From: Gemmatimonadaceae bacterium | GTDB lineage: Bacteria; Gemmatimonadota; Gemmatimonadetes; Gemmatimonadales; Gemmatimonadaceae | Assembly (NCBI GenBank): GCA_025357975.1 | Contig: JANYKY010000131.1 | Location: 1 to 5,309, forward strand | Length of the DNA: 5,309 nt | Reading direction: 5' to 3' | Shown: positions 1 through 5,309 of the stretch, piece by piece | Position numbering within the stretch: position 1 is the stretch's first letter | How the letters are laid out: each line of letters starts with the position of its first letter | Position numbers and translations under genes: made by a program | Notes under the pieces: model-generated | What the model saw: only the letters and a program-made list of their open reading frames with translations | Told to the model about the DNA's origin: nothing | Database searches by the model: none

Positions 1-437
1 ATGAAAATCAGGCCGAGGAAGAACACTCCGCGCGCGAATACGGCGGACAAGGCGATGCACAAATGGCCGATGGCGATGAAAATGCCGCCGTACCATATCG
101 ATCTCCGCAATCCCAGCCAGCGGTCAGCGATCCATCCGCCGGGGAGAGATGCGAGATACACGCCCGCTGCATAAATCCCGACGATTGCCGATGCGGACTG
201 TCTGTCAAAGCCAAACCCGCCACTGGTAAGCGCGGCGGTCATGAAGAGCACCAGAAGCGGCCTTATTCCATAGTAGGAAAAGCGCTCCCACATCTCCATG
301 AAGAAGAGAGTCGACAAACCCCGCGGGTGGCCGAAAAAACGGCGATCCCCGGTCCACTGCTCGAGTCCCGGTGGTGCGCCGTCGCCGGTAATGGTAGCTG
401 CCTGCGGCTGTTCGAAGACTGACTTATCTGGACTCAT
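1..437 (-). CDS. POT/PTR2 family proton-coupled peptide transporter, N-terminal part (cut by window edge)
   Basis: Secondary transporter of the inner membrane expected to import di- and tripeptides together with protons. The first 145 residues are visible; the frame is still open at base 1. Family proteins are usually about 450-550 residues, so roughly a third is present. The family hallmark ExxERFxYYG is intact in TM1 (E48, E51, R52, F53, Y55, Y56, G57), preceded by the typical HPRGL (37-41). A second conserved block, [10 protein letters not shown] (100-109) followed by RR (111-112), matches the TM2-TM3 loop of PTR2 proteins and the MFS motif-A pattern. Hydrophobic segments lie near 42-67, 84-103, 113-132 and from 135 onward. 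About 36 hydrophilic residues precede HPRG. The ATG (437-435) overlaps the dppF stop as ATGA, and there is no good Shine-Dalgarno, so translation is probably coupled to dppF. The family call is firm; substrate range and gene name (DtpA-like) are inference. Confidence 0.93.
   Translation of the reverse strand, partial: MSPDKSVFEQPQAATITGDGAPPGLEQWTGDRRFFGHPRGLSTLFFMEMWERFSYYGIRPLLVLFMTAALTSGGFGFDRQSASAIVGIYAAGVYLASLPGGWIADRWLGLRRSIWYGGIFIAIGHLCIALSAVFARGVFFLGLIF
434..437 (-). other. ATGA start/stop overlap, dppF to POT transporter
   Basis: The dppF stop TGA (436-434) and the POT start ATG (437-435) share the four bases ATGA. The only purine-rich run upstream is a short AGG about a dozen bases away, so termination-reinitiation is the likely way the POT gene is translated. 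This ties the secondary transporter to the ABC operon at the level of translation. The overlap is seen directly; coupling is inferred. Confidence 0.85.
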
Positions 438-1528
438 GCGAGAGCGCCTGGGTTGGAGTCGGCTGCCTGCCGGGTGAGTTGCTCGACGACGGGAAAGTAG
501 CTCTCCGGCGGCTTGGTGCCACCGGCTTTGACCTGCTCATCCCACGAAATTGCCGTGGGGGGCTGCTTGATACACGCTGCGAAATGAGATGGTGCCTTTT
601 CTTCCAGCGGGGGATTTAACACAGTGCACGCCGCATCCTTCGCTGGGTGATGGCAGCGCGGATTGAAGACGCATCCGGGCGGAGGCGCCGCCGGCGACGG
701 AACATCTCCCTCGAGAAGGATGCGCTTTTTCTCGACGGTCGGATCCGCGATCGGCACGGCCGACAACAGTGCCTGTGTATAAGGCATTGTCGGATCGCGA
801 TAGAGATCCTCAGCGTTTGCCAGCTCGACGATCTTGCCCAGGTACATCACTGCGACGCGGTCGGACATGTGTTTCACGACCGATAAATCGTGCGCGATGA
901 AGAGATATGTCAGGCCGCGTTCGCGCTGAAGATCACGCAGCAGGTTGATGACCTGCGCCTGCACGGACACGTCGAGCGCAGAGACAGGCTCGTCGCAAAC
1001 GATAAACTTCGGCTCGACTGCGAGCGCACGCGCGATTCCAATACGCTGGCGTTGTCCGCCGGAAAACTCGTGCGGATATCGAGTAGCATACTCCGCGCGC
1101 AAGCCAACTTCATCCAGAAGCTGCCGAACCCTCGCATCAGCATCCGCACCCTCGGCGATTTTGTGAATCGTGAGGCCTTCACGGATCGCAGTGCCCACGG
1201 TCATGCGTGGATTCAACGAGGAAACGGGATCCTGAAAAATTATCTGCATCTCGCGCCTGAGCGCGCGCATCTCGCCAGCTCCCATCGCAAGCACGTCTTT
1301 GCCTTCGAAGTGCACTTCACCAGATGTTGGCTCGATCAATCGAAGGATCGCCCGGCCGGTCGTCGTTTTTCCGCAGCCTGATTCACCAACAAGCGACAGG
1401 GTTTCACCGCGCGCGATGTCGAACGATACGTCGTGTACAGCCCTGACCTCCCCGACCTTGCGTCCGAAGACACCCTTGGTGATCGGGAAACTCTTGCGAA
1501 GGTTCTTGACGGAGAGAAGAGGTTCCAT
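434..1528 (-). CDS. dppF: Dipeptide/oligopeptide ABC transporter ATP-binding protein, DppF/OppF type
   Basis: Cytoplasmic ATPase (364 residues) that pairs with DppD to power peptide import through DppBC. All ABC motifs are present: Walker A GESGCGKT (48-55), Q-loop Q99, signature SGGQRQR (156-162), Walker B with D179 and E180, D-loop SALD (183-186) and H-loop H213. The N-terminal insertion around [13 protein letters not shown] (19-31) is typical of DppF/OppF rather than DppD. The C-terminal oligopeptide-transporter domain has four cysteines (C286, C292, C301, C319), the set reported to bind a [4Fe-4S] cluster in Opp/Dpp ATPases. A tail of about 45 residues follows the last cysteine. The frame is open upstream to an ATG at 1606, but [10 protein letters not shown] at 1528 aligns with the start of DppD ([11 protein letters not shown]), gives a TGATG overlap with the dppD stop and has a GGAG upstream, so I chose 1528. 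Dpp and Opp cannot be separated from sequence alone; a nickel or other substrate is possible. Confidence 0.93.
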   Translation of the reverse strand: MEPLLSVKNLRKSFPITKGVFGRKVGEVRAVHDVSFDIARGETLSLVGESGCGKTTTGRAILRLIEPTSGEVHFEGKDVLAMGAGEMRALRREMQIIFQDPVSSLNPRMTVGTAIREGLTIHKIAEGADADARVRQLLDEVGLRAEYATRYPHEFSGGQRQRIGIARALAVEPKFIVCDEPVSALDVSVQAQVINLLRDLQRERGLTYLFIAHDLSVVKHMSDRVAVMYLGKIVELANAEDLYRDPTMPYTQALLSAVPIADPTVEKKRILLEGDVPSPAAPPPGCVFNPRCHHPAKDAACTVLNPPLEEKAPSHFAACIKQPPTAISWDEQVKAGGTKPPESYFPVVEQLTRQAADSNPGALA

Positions 1529-1530
1529 CA
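1526..1530 (-). other. TGATG stop/start overlap, dppD to dppF
   Basis: The dppD stop TGA (1530-1528) shares one base with the dppF start ATG (1528-1526). This supports the shorter dppF start over the upstream in-frame ATG at 1606 and suggests coupled, roughly equal synthesis of the two ATPases, which act as a heterodimer. Confidence 0.85.
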
Positions 1531-2556
1531 AAGCGTCGCTCCAACCTGTTCGACGAGCGGAAGGTGCGGATGCGCCCTTCGCTCCGGCTCGACCGCGAGA
1601 TGACACCGGGAATTATGCCGCTCTCCGATCTGATACAGAGGCGGGTGCTCTTTCTCGCACTTTTCCCACGCGTAAGGGCACCGATCGCGGAAGCGGCATC
1701 CGGATGGCCACGCCGTCGGCGGCGGAACGGTGCCAGGAATGACGTTGAGCCGCTCACGTTCATGCGTAATCTGCGGCATAGCGTTCATCAGCCCTTCGGT
1801 ATACGGATGATGGGCGTTTGCGAACAGGACGCGCACGTCTGCCTCTTCCACGACCTCACCGCCATACATCACCAGCACGCGCGACGCAGTTTCCGCGATC
1901 ACTCCCAGGTCGTGCGTGATCATCAGAATCGAGGTGCCAAGTTTTTTCTGGAGGTCGGTAAGTAGATCGAGAATCTGCGCCTGAATCGTGACGTCGAGCG
2001 CAGTTGTGGGCTCGTCCGCGATGATCAGGGCCGGCTTCATCATCAACGCCATCGCGATCAACACACGCTGGCGCATTCCACCAGAGAGCTGATGCGGGTA
2101 CTGCTTTGCACGCTCCTCCGGGGATGGGATACCAGTTAGCGCGAGCATCTCGACCGCGTGGTTCCATGCATCACGCCGAGATCCCGTGCCGTGAACCCGT
2201 CCAACCTCCGCGACCTGATCCCCGACGGTAAAGACCGGGTTGAGGGCGGACATCGGCTCCTGGAAGATCATGGAGATGCGGTTGCCGCGAATCTCTCGCA
2301 TAGCACTGTCTCCGAGCGTGACGAGATCTTTTCCCTCGAACTCGATTCGGCTGCCTGGTTCGATCCTTCCAGGTGCCTGAATGAGGCGTAAAATCGACAA
2401 TGCCGTGACGGATTTTCCGCAACCTGACTCCCCTACGATCCCGAGAGTCTCAGCCTCTCCGATGTCGAACGACACGCCGTCGACCGAGCGCGCAACGCCG
2501 GTTTCGGTGTGAAAGTACGTCGACAGATTCTGAACGGAGAGCAGCGGCTGAGTCAT
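1528..2556 (-). CDS. dppD: Dipeptide/oligopeptide ABC transporter ATP-binding protein, DppD/OppD type
   Basis: Cytoplasmic ATPase (342 residues), partner of DppF in the heterodimeric motor of the peptide importer. The motifs are complete: Walker A GESGCGKS (42-49), Q-loop Q99, signature SGGMRQR (158-164), Walker B LIIADEP (177-183, with D181 and E182), D-loop ALD (186-188) and H-loop H215. The SGGMRQR signature and the [10 protein letters not shown] run are typical of DppD/OppD, in contrast to SGGQRQR in the neighbour. The C-terminal domain carries C287, C293, C300 and C318, the likely [4Fe-4S] ligands, within the familiar [11 protein letters not shown] segment. The frame is open to an ATG at 2664, but that start would overlap dppC by more than 100 bases; the ATG at 2556 sits directly before the ABC domain and forms an ATGA overlap with the dppC stop. 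Upstream there is only a weak GGTG at about 5 bases. The gene ends as TGATG into dppF. Confidence 0.93.
   Translation of the reverse strand: MTQPLLSVQNLSTYFHTETGVARSVDGVSFDIGEAETLGIVGESGCGKSVTALSILRLIQAPGRIEPGSRIEFEGKDLVTLGDSAMREIRGNRISMIFQEPMSALNPVFTVGDQVAEVGRVHGTGSRRDAWNHAVEMLALTGIPSPEERAKQYPHQLSGGMRQRVLIAMALMMKPALIIADEPTTALDVTIQAQILDLLTDLQKKLGTSILMITHDLGVIAETASRVLVMYGGEVVEEADVRVLFANAHHPYTEGLMNAMPQITHERERLNVIPGTVPPPTAWPSGCRFRDRCPYAWEKCEKEHPPLYQIGERHNSRCHLAVEPERRAHPHLPLVEQVGATL
1539..1542 (-). promoter_or_regulatory. Possible ribosome binding site (GGAG) for dppF
   Basis: A GGAG on the minus strand lies 10 bases before the ATG at 1528, inside the 3' end of dppD. The spacing is slightly long but usable. 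It is the best Shine-Dalgarno-like site at any junction in the window and supports the 1528 start. Confidence 0.5.
2553..2556 (-). other. ATGA start/stop overlap, dppC to dppD
   Basis: The dppC stop TGA (2555-2553) and the dppD start ATG (2556-2554) overlap as ATGA. This favours the 2556 start of dppD over the upstream in-frame ATG at 2664. A GGTG about 5 bases before the ATG is the only candidate ribosome site. Confidence 0.85.
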
Positions 2557-3431
2557 TCCATCACCGAACGTCGTGGCTCGAGCGCTTTCAGAAGCGAGTC
2601 GCCGAGAACATTGAAAGCCATCACCGTAAGCACTATCGCCATGCCGGGAAAAAACGAGATCCACCAGTGTGTAGCCATCTGATCAGACCCGTCCTGAATG
2701 ATGTTTCCCCAGCTGGCTGTCGGCTGGCGCACTCCGATGCCGAGATACGATAGACCTGCTTCCAATACTATCACGTGGCCGATTCCCAATGTCGCCGCGA
2801 CAATCACGGGCGACCACACATTTGGCAGGACGTGCCGAAAAAATATCCTCGCTCTCGATGCGCCGAGTGCGCGCGCCGACTGCACGAAATCCCGGCCTTT
2901 TAACGCAAGAACCTGACCCCTGACAAGGCGCGCCAGCCCGTACCAGCCGGTAAACCCGAGAACGAGAATGAAGTAGAACAACGGCGCGTCGCGCCACGCA
3001 GCGAAAATCGCAATGAGCAGCAACAGCCGCGGAATGGAAAGCAAGGCATCGAGGATTCGCTGGAGAATCGCACCCGCTATCCCATTGCTATATCCGGCAG
3101 CAGCTCCGTATGCCGTGCCGAGAGTAACGCTGACAATGGTGGCGATAATCGCGACCGTCAGGGACAACCGGCCCCCATAGATGACCCGGCTAAGCACGTC
3201 CCGGCTGAATGGGTCGGTTCCGAAGGGATGCGCGAACGAGGGTGCTACACTCTGCAGCCCGACGATATCCGGCTGCGCAGCGGGATCATATGGCGATATC
3301 AGGGGCGCCAGGAAGCACGGAATCGCCATCGCCAGGAGCAGACAGCTCGCAAGAATCGTCGAGCGATCGCGAATGAGTCGGCTACGGGCTGTCCACCCGC
3401 GCGGTATGACGATCGGCGTGTCAGAGTTCAT
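2553..3431 (-). CDS. dppC: Dipeptide/oligopeptide ABC transporter permease, DppC type
   Basis: Inner-membrane channel subunit (292 residues) that pairs with DppB. The N-terminus has a basic stretch (R11-R23), a first membrane segment near 25-45 and the [10 protein letters not shown] motif (41-50) followed by [12 protein letters not shown] (68-79), which is the DppC/OppC N-terminal domain pattern. Further hydrophobic segments lie near 90-115, 131-145, 150-170, 206-225 and 259-280. The EAA loop that docks on the ATPases is seen as SARALGAS (185-192) through VLPN (201-204). The [11 protein letters not shown] run (224-234) and SWGNII (240-245) are also characteristic of DppC. I chose the ATG at 3431, which overlaps the end of dppB by 11 bases; an ATG 12 codons earlier (3467) is possible and would give 304 residues, but the extra MCCTARSTLDFA looks like shadow translation of dppB. 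No clear Shine-Dalgarno precedes either. The stop overlaps the dppD start. Confidence 0.9.
   Translation of the reverse strand: MNSDTPIVIPRGWTARSRLIRDRSTILASCLLLAMAIPCFLAPLISPYDPAAQPDIVGLQSVAPSFAHPFGTDPFSRDVLSRVIYGGRLSLTVAIIATIVSVTLGTAYGAAAGYSNGIAGAILQRILDALLSIPRLLLLIAIFAAWRDAPLFYFILVLGFTGWYGLARLVRGQVLALKGRDFVQSARALGASRARIFFRHVLPNVWSPVIVAATLGIGHVIVLEAGLSYLGIGVRQPTASWGNIIQDGSDQMATHWWISFFPGMAIVLTVMAFNVLGDSLLKALEPRRSVME
3421..3431 (-). other. 11-base coding overlap, dppB to dppC
   Basis: The chosen dppC ATG (3431-3429) lies inside the last codons of dppB, whose stop TGA is at 3423-3421. The two frames therefore share 11 bases. If the alternative dppC start at 3467 is used, the overlap grows to 47 bases. 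Confidence 0.7.
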
Positions 3432-4395
3432 CGCGAAGTCGAGGGTCGAGCGCGCGGTACAACACATCCGCCCCGATGCTGCCCACGATGACGAACATAC
3501 TTCCGAGTAGAACCGCAGCCGTCAACAATGGATAGTCGCGGCTTCCGATGGCATTGACGATCAGGCGTCCCATGCCCGGCCAGGAGAAAACATTTTCGAC
3601 AAACACCGCCCCTGTGAGCAGAGCAGGGAACGCAACTCCGAGAATCGTCACGATTGGCAACAGCGCGTTGCGGAGCGCATGTCGGTTTACAAGATGTGCC
3701 TCCGAAACTCCCTTTGCGCGCCCCGTGGTGATGTAGTCGGCTGTGATAGCATCCAGCAATGCTGCCCGCTGATGCCGCGCGATGAGCGGAAAATAAAGGA
3801 GGGCGAGTGTGAGCCCTGGCAGGATGATGTGCCGAACTCGATCTAGAGCCCTCGCTCCGGAACCCATCATGTCATGCATGACAGGGTCGACCGAACCTCC
3901 AATCGGGAACAGTGGAAGCCAGTACGCGAAGGCGACGAGGATCAGCATGGCCAGCCAGAAATCGGGAACCGAGAAAAGAAAAATCGAGATTGCCCCCAGT
4001 ATGTGGTCGGCGGGCTTTCCTCTGCGGCGGACCTGAGCGATGGCGACAACGATGCCGATAAAAAATCCCGCCGCCAGGGCTACTGTCATCAATAGAAGCG
4101 TGTTGGGCAACGCACTGCCGAGCGCATCCGCAACAGGTCTCTGCAGGGAGAACGAAAACCCGAGGTCTCCGCGGGCGACGCTTGCCACATAGTGGACGTA
4201 CTGCTCGCCAATGGGCTGGTCGAGGCCGTAAGTGTGCCGCCATGCTGCACGAACGCCTTCGGTTATTCCAGGGTTCTCCATCGACGCGCTGAACGGATCG
4301 CCGGGTGCAGCGTGGATGAGAAAAAAAACGGTCGTCGCGACCAGCATCACGACTGCCAGTCCCTGCGCGATACGGCGGGCAAGGAAGGCCGCCAC
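3421..4395 (-). CDS. dppB: Dipeptide/oligopeptide ABC transporter permease, DppB type
   Basis: Inner-membrane channel subunit (324 residues, a usual length) of the peptide importer. The N-terminus FLARRIAQGLAVV leads into a first membrane helix (about 9-29) ending in HAAPGDPF (28-35), the standard DppB start. A periplasmic region with YGLDQPI (56-62) and RGDLGFSF (75-82) follows, then membrane segments near 97-120, 133-158, 188-206, 246-266 and 290-312. The EAA loop is visible as DYITTGRAKGVS (220-231) to LRNALLP (241-247), followed by the conserved VFSWPGMGRL (269-278) and SRDYP (285-289). The start is GTG: the SBP stop TAA lies in this same frame two codons upstream, so no earlier start exists, and the resulting N-terminus fits the family. 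There is no convincing Shine-Dalgarno, so translation may depend on ribosomes finishing the binding-protein gene. The 3' end overlaps dppC by 11 bases. Confidence 0.93.
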   Translation of the reverse strand: MAAFLARRIAQGLAVVMLVATTVFFLIHAAPGDPFSASMENPGITEGVRAAWRHTYGLDQPIGEQYVHYVASVARGDLGFSFSLQRPVADALGSALPNTLLLMTVALAAGFFIGIVVAIAQVRRRGKPADHILGAISIFLFSVPDFWLAMLILVAFAYWLPLFPIGGSVDPVMHDMMGSGARALDRVRHIILPGLTLALLYFPLIARHQRAALLDAITADYITTGRAKGVSEAHLVNRHALRNALLPIVTILGVAFPALLTGAVFVENVFSWPGMGRLIVNAIGSRDYPLLTAAVLLGSMFVIVGSIGADVLYRALDPRLRDEL

Positions 4396-4401
4396 TAATT
4401 A
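4393..4401 (-). other. In-frame TAA-TTA-GTG junction, binding protein to dppB
   Basis: The binding-protein stop TAA (4401-4399) is followed by one sense codon's worth of bases (TTA) and then the dppB GTG start (4395-4393), all in the same frame. There is no room for a separate ribosome site or a hairpin between the genes. The arrangement fits reinitiation by the same ribosome. Confidence 0.85.
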
Positions 4402-5309
4402 CCGGGTCGGGATAGTCGTTCTCGCATCGCGGGCAATGCGCTTGTCCGCCGGAATCATCCACTCGGCAAGGTTTGCCCACCACGAATCGGCTCGCAGCGG
4501 CCCCGTGACGATACGGCGGTTCACTGCCATTATCCGCTTTGGCTCGGCGAACCATATCGCCGGCGCATCATCGTCGATCGTGCGGTACGCTGCGGTGAAG
4601 TTCGCTCTGCGCGCCTCAAAACTTCCGGCCGAGAGAGCACTGTCGACCTCTGCGTCGAAAGCGCGATTTGAGTATGAGCCGTAGTTACTGCCCCCTTTCG
4701 TAGCGCCGGCGGTGCCCCACGTCTGACGTACACTGCCAGGACTTGCTTCGACGTGCCACTGCCCGAAAACCGCGTCGAAGTCGCGGCTGTTCTCGCGACT
4801 GATGAAAGCGGGGAAGTCGAGTTGATCGATATCCACCTTGACGCCAACCTGTCTCAATTGCTCCTGCACAAGCACCGCCATGCGCGATCGGGCCTTGCTG
4901 GATGCGGGAACAGACAGTGTGAACTCTAGTGGTATCCCGTTGCGGTCACGAACGCCGTCCGCGTTCGAATCTTTCCATCCGAGGGAGTCAAGCTGTCGCG
5001 TTGCAGCAGCAACCGATAACGCAATCGGGCGAAGTGTCGTATCGGTAGTCGCATAAGCGCGAACCGTCGGACCAACGGCGACAAAGGCGAGAGAGTCGTA
5101 GACGTTCTTCACGATACTCTGTCTATCGATTGCTGCACTGAGCGCACGCCTGAGCGCCTTGTCTGCAAATAATTTATGTGGTTGCGTGGACTTTTTCGGG
5201 TCCTTGAGATTGAACTGGATAAAATTGTAATCGAGCCCCGGATCGAGAGTTCTCCTGAGTGTGGAATCTCTCGCGACGTCAGCCATGTTCACCGCGGGAA
5301 TCTGCTCGA
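4399..5309 (-). CDS. Extracellular solute-binding protein family 5 (peptide-binding), C-terminal part (cut by window edge)
   Basis: Peptide-binding component (DppA/OppA-like) that delivers substrate to DppBC. The last 302 residues are visible; the frame remains open at base 5309, so the signal peptide and N-terminal lobe are outside. SBP_bac_5 proteins are usually 500-600 residues. Using residue 1 as the first complete codon (5307-5305), the family core YNFIQFNLKDP (27-37) is followed by LRRALSAAIDRQSIV (52-66), the highly conserved AIDR segment. The stretch DSNADGVRD (113-121) is the usual acidic loop of this family; QEQLRQVGVKVDI (148-160) and YGSYSNRAFDAEVDSAL (209-225) are further family landmarks. 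The C-terminus ends after WWANLAEWMIPADKRIARD with a short TTIPTR tail. A GTG at 5292 is only an internal codon. The stop TAA is 3 bases from the dppB start. The ligand cannot be told from this part; peptides are inferred from family and neighbours. Confidence 0.92.
   Translation of the reverse strand, partial: EQIPAVNMADVARDSTLRRTLDPGLDYNFIQFNLKDPKKSTQPHKLFADKALRRALSAAIDRQSIVKNVYDSLAFVAVGPTVRAYATTDTTLRPIALSVAAATRQLDSLGWKDSNADGVRDRNGIPLEFTLSVPASSKARSRMAVLVQEQLRQVGVKVDIDQLDFPAFISRENSRDFDAVFGQWHVEASPGSVRQTWGTAGATKGGSNYGSYSNRAFDAEVDSALSAGSFEARRANFTAAYRTIDDDAPAIWFAEPKRIMAVNRRIVTGPLRADSWWANLAEWMIPADKRIARDARTTIPTR

Noticed and set aside
8..422. Short frames at the left end, on the minus strand (8-223) and plus strand (63-422), considered as separate small genes.
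   Set aside because: Both are shadows of the POT transporter frame read from 437 toward base 1, which carries clear family motifs.
890..1381. Plus-strand open frame of 163 codons opposite dppF.
   Set aside because: It is antisense to a strongly conserved ATPase, its translation shows no recognisable domain, and long antisense frames are expected in GC-rich coding DNA.
1529..1606. Extended N-terminus of dppF from the ATG at 1606.
   Set aside because: The extra 26 residues (starting [10 protein letters not shown]) overlap dppD and resemble nothing in the family. The TGATG overlap and GGAG support the start at 1528.
2557..2664. Extended N-terminus of dppD from the ATG at 2664.
   Set aside because: The extra 36 residues lie wholly inside the conserved 3' part of dppC, and the ABC domain begins directly at the ATG at 2556.
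3870..3883. Perfect 14-base palindrome TGTCATGCATGACA inside dppB, considered as an operator.
   Set aside because: It lies in the middle of a coding gene and simply encodes part of VMHD. A perfect 14-base palindrome has an expected count of about 0.3 in a window of this size, so chance explains it.
3872..4555. Minus-strand open frame of 227 codons overlapping dppB in another frame.
   Set aside because: The translation is rich in Arg, Pro, His and Cys, as is typical of a frame-shifted reading of a GC-rich membrane-protein gene. The dppB frame carries all the conserved motifs.
4232..4684. Plus-strand open frame of 150 codons across the dppB/binding-protein junction.
   Set aside because: Both opposing genes are well supported by family motifs through this region. 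The antisense product is low-complexity and Arg/Ser/Ala-rich, with no family resemblance.
5290..5292. GTG at 5292 as the start of a short, complete 297-residue binding protein.
   Set aside because: The frame continues open to the window edge with plausible family sequence (EQIPAV), and the visible part lacks a signal peptide and the N-terminal lobe, so the gene begins outside the window.

Overview
The window is one unbroken minus-strand operon segment for peptide uptake. It reads from right to left, and almost every base is coding. The order of transcription is: the C-terminal part of an extracellular peptide-binding protein (cut by the right edge), permease DppB, permease DppC, ATPase DppD, ATPase DppF, then the first 145 residues of a proton-coupled oligopeptide transporter of the POT/PTR2 family (cut by the left edge). 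There is no intergenic stretch longer than 3 bases, and I see no RNA gene, mobile element, repeat array, CRISPR, promoter or terminator.

Together the first five genes form a canonical A-B-C-D-F dipeptide/oligopeptide (Dpp/Opp/nickel family) ABC importer. The binding protein captures peptide outside the membrane, DppB and DppC form the channel, and DppD and DppF hydrolyse ATP. The sixth gene is a secondary transporter that should import di- and tripeptides with protons. Its start codon overlaps the stop of dppF (ATGA), so ATP-driven and proton-driven peptide uptake appear to be made from one message. This pairing is the most distinctive point in the window. The POT start is easy to miss because its reading frame has no stop inside the window.

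The junctions are very tight: TAA-TTA-GTG (binding protein/dppB), an 11-base overlap (dppB/dppC), ATGA (dppC/dppD), TGATG (dppD/dppF) and ATGA (dppF/POT). Recognisable ribosome sites are weak or absent at most of them, which suggests translational coupling along the whole message.

The organism is a bacterium with moderately high GC (near 60% by eye). The style of the binding-protein C-terminus and of the permeases resembles homologues I associate with Gemmatimonadota or similar soil Gram-negatives, but this is a tentative impression and could not be tested here. I did not find an undescribed biological system. The region is well-conserved transport machinery with an interesting gene pairing and a few small sequence oddities.
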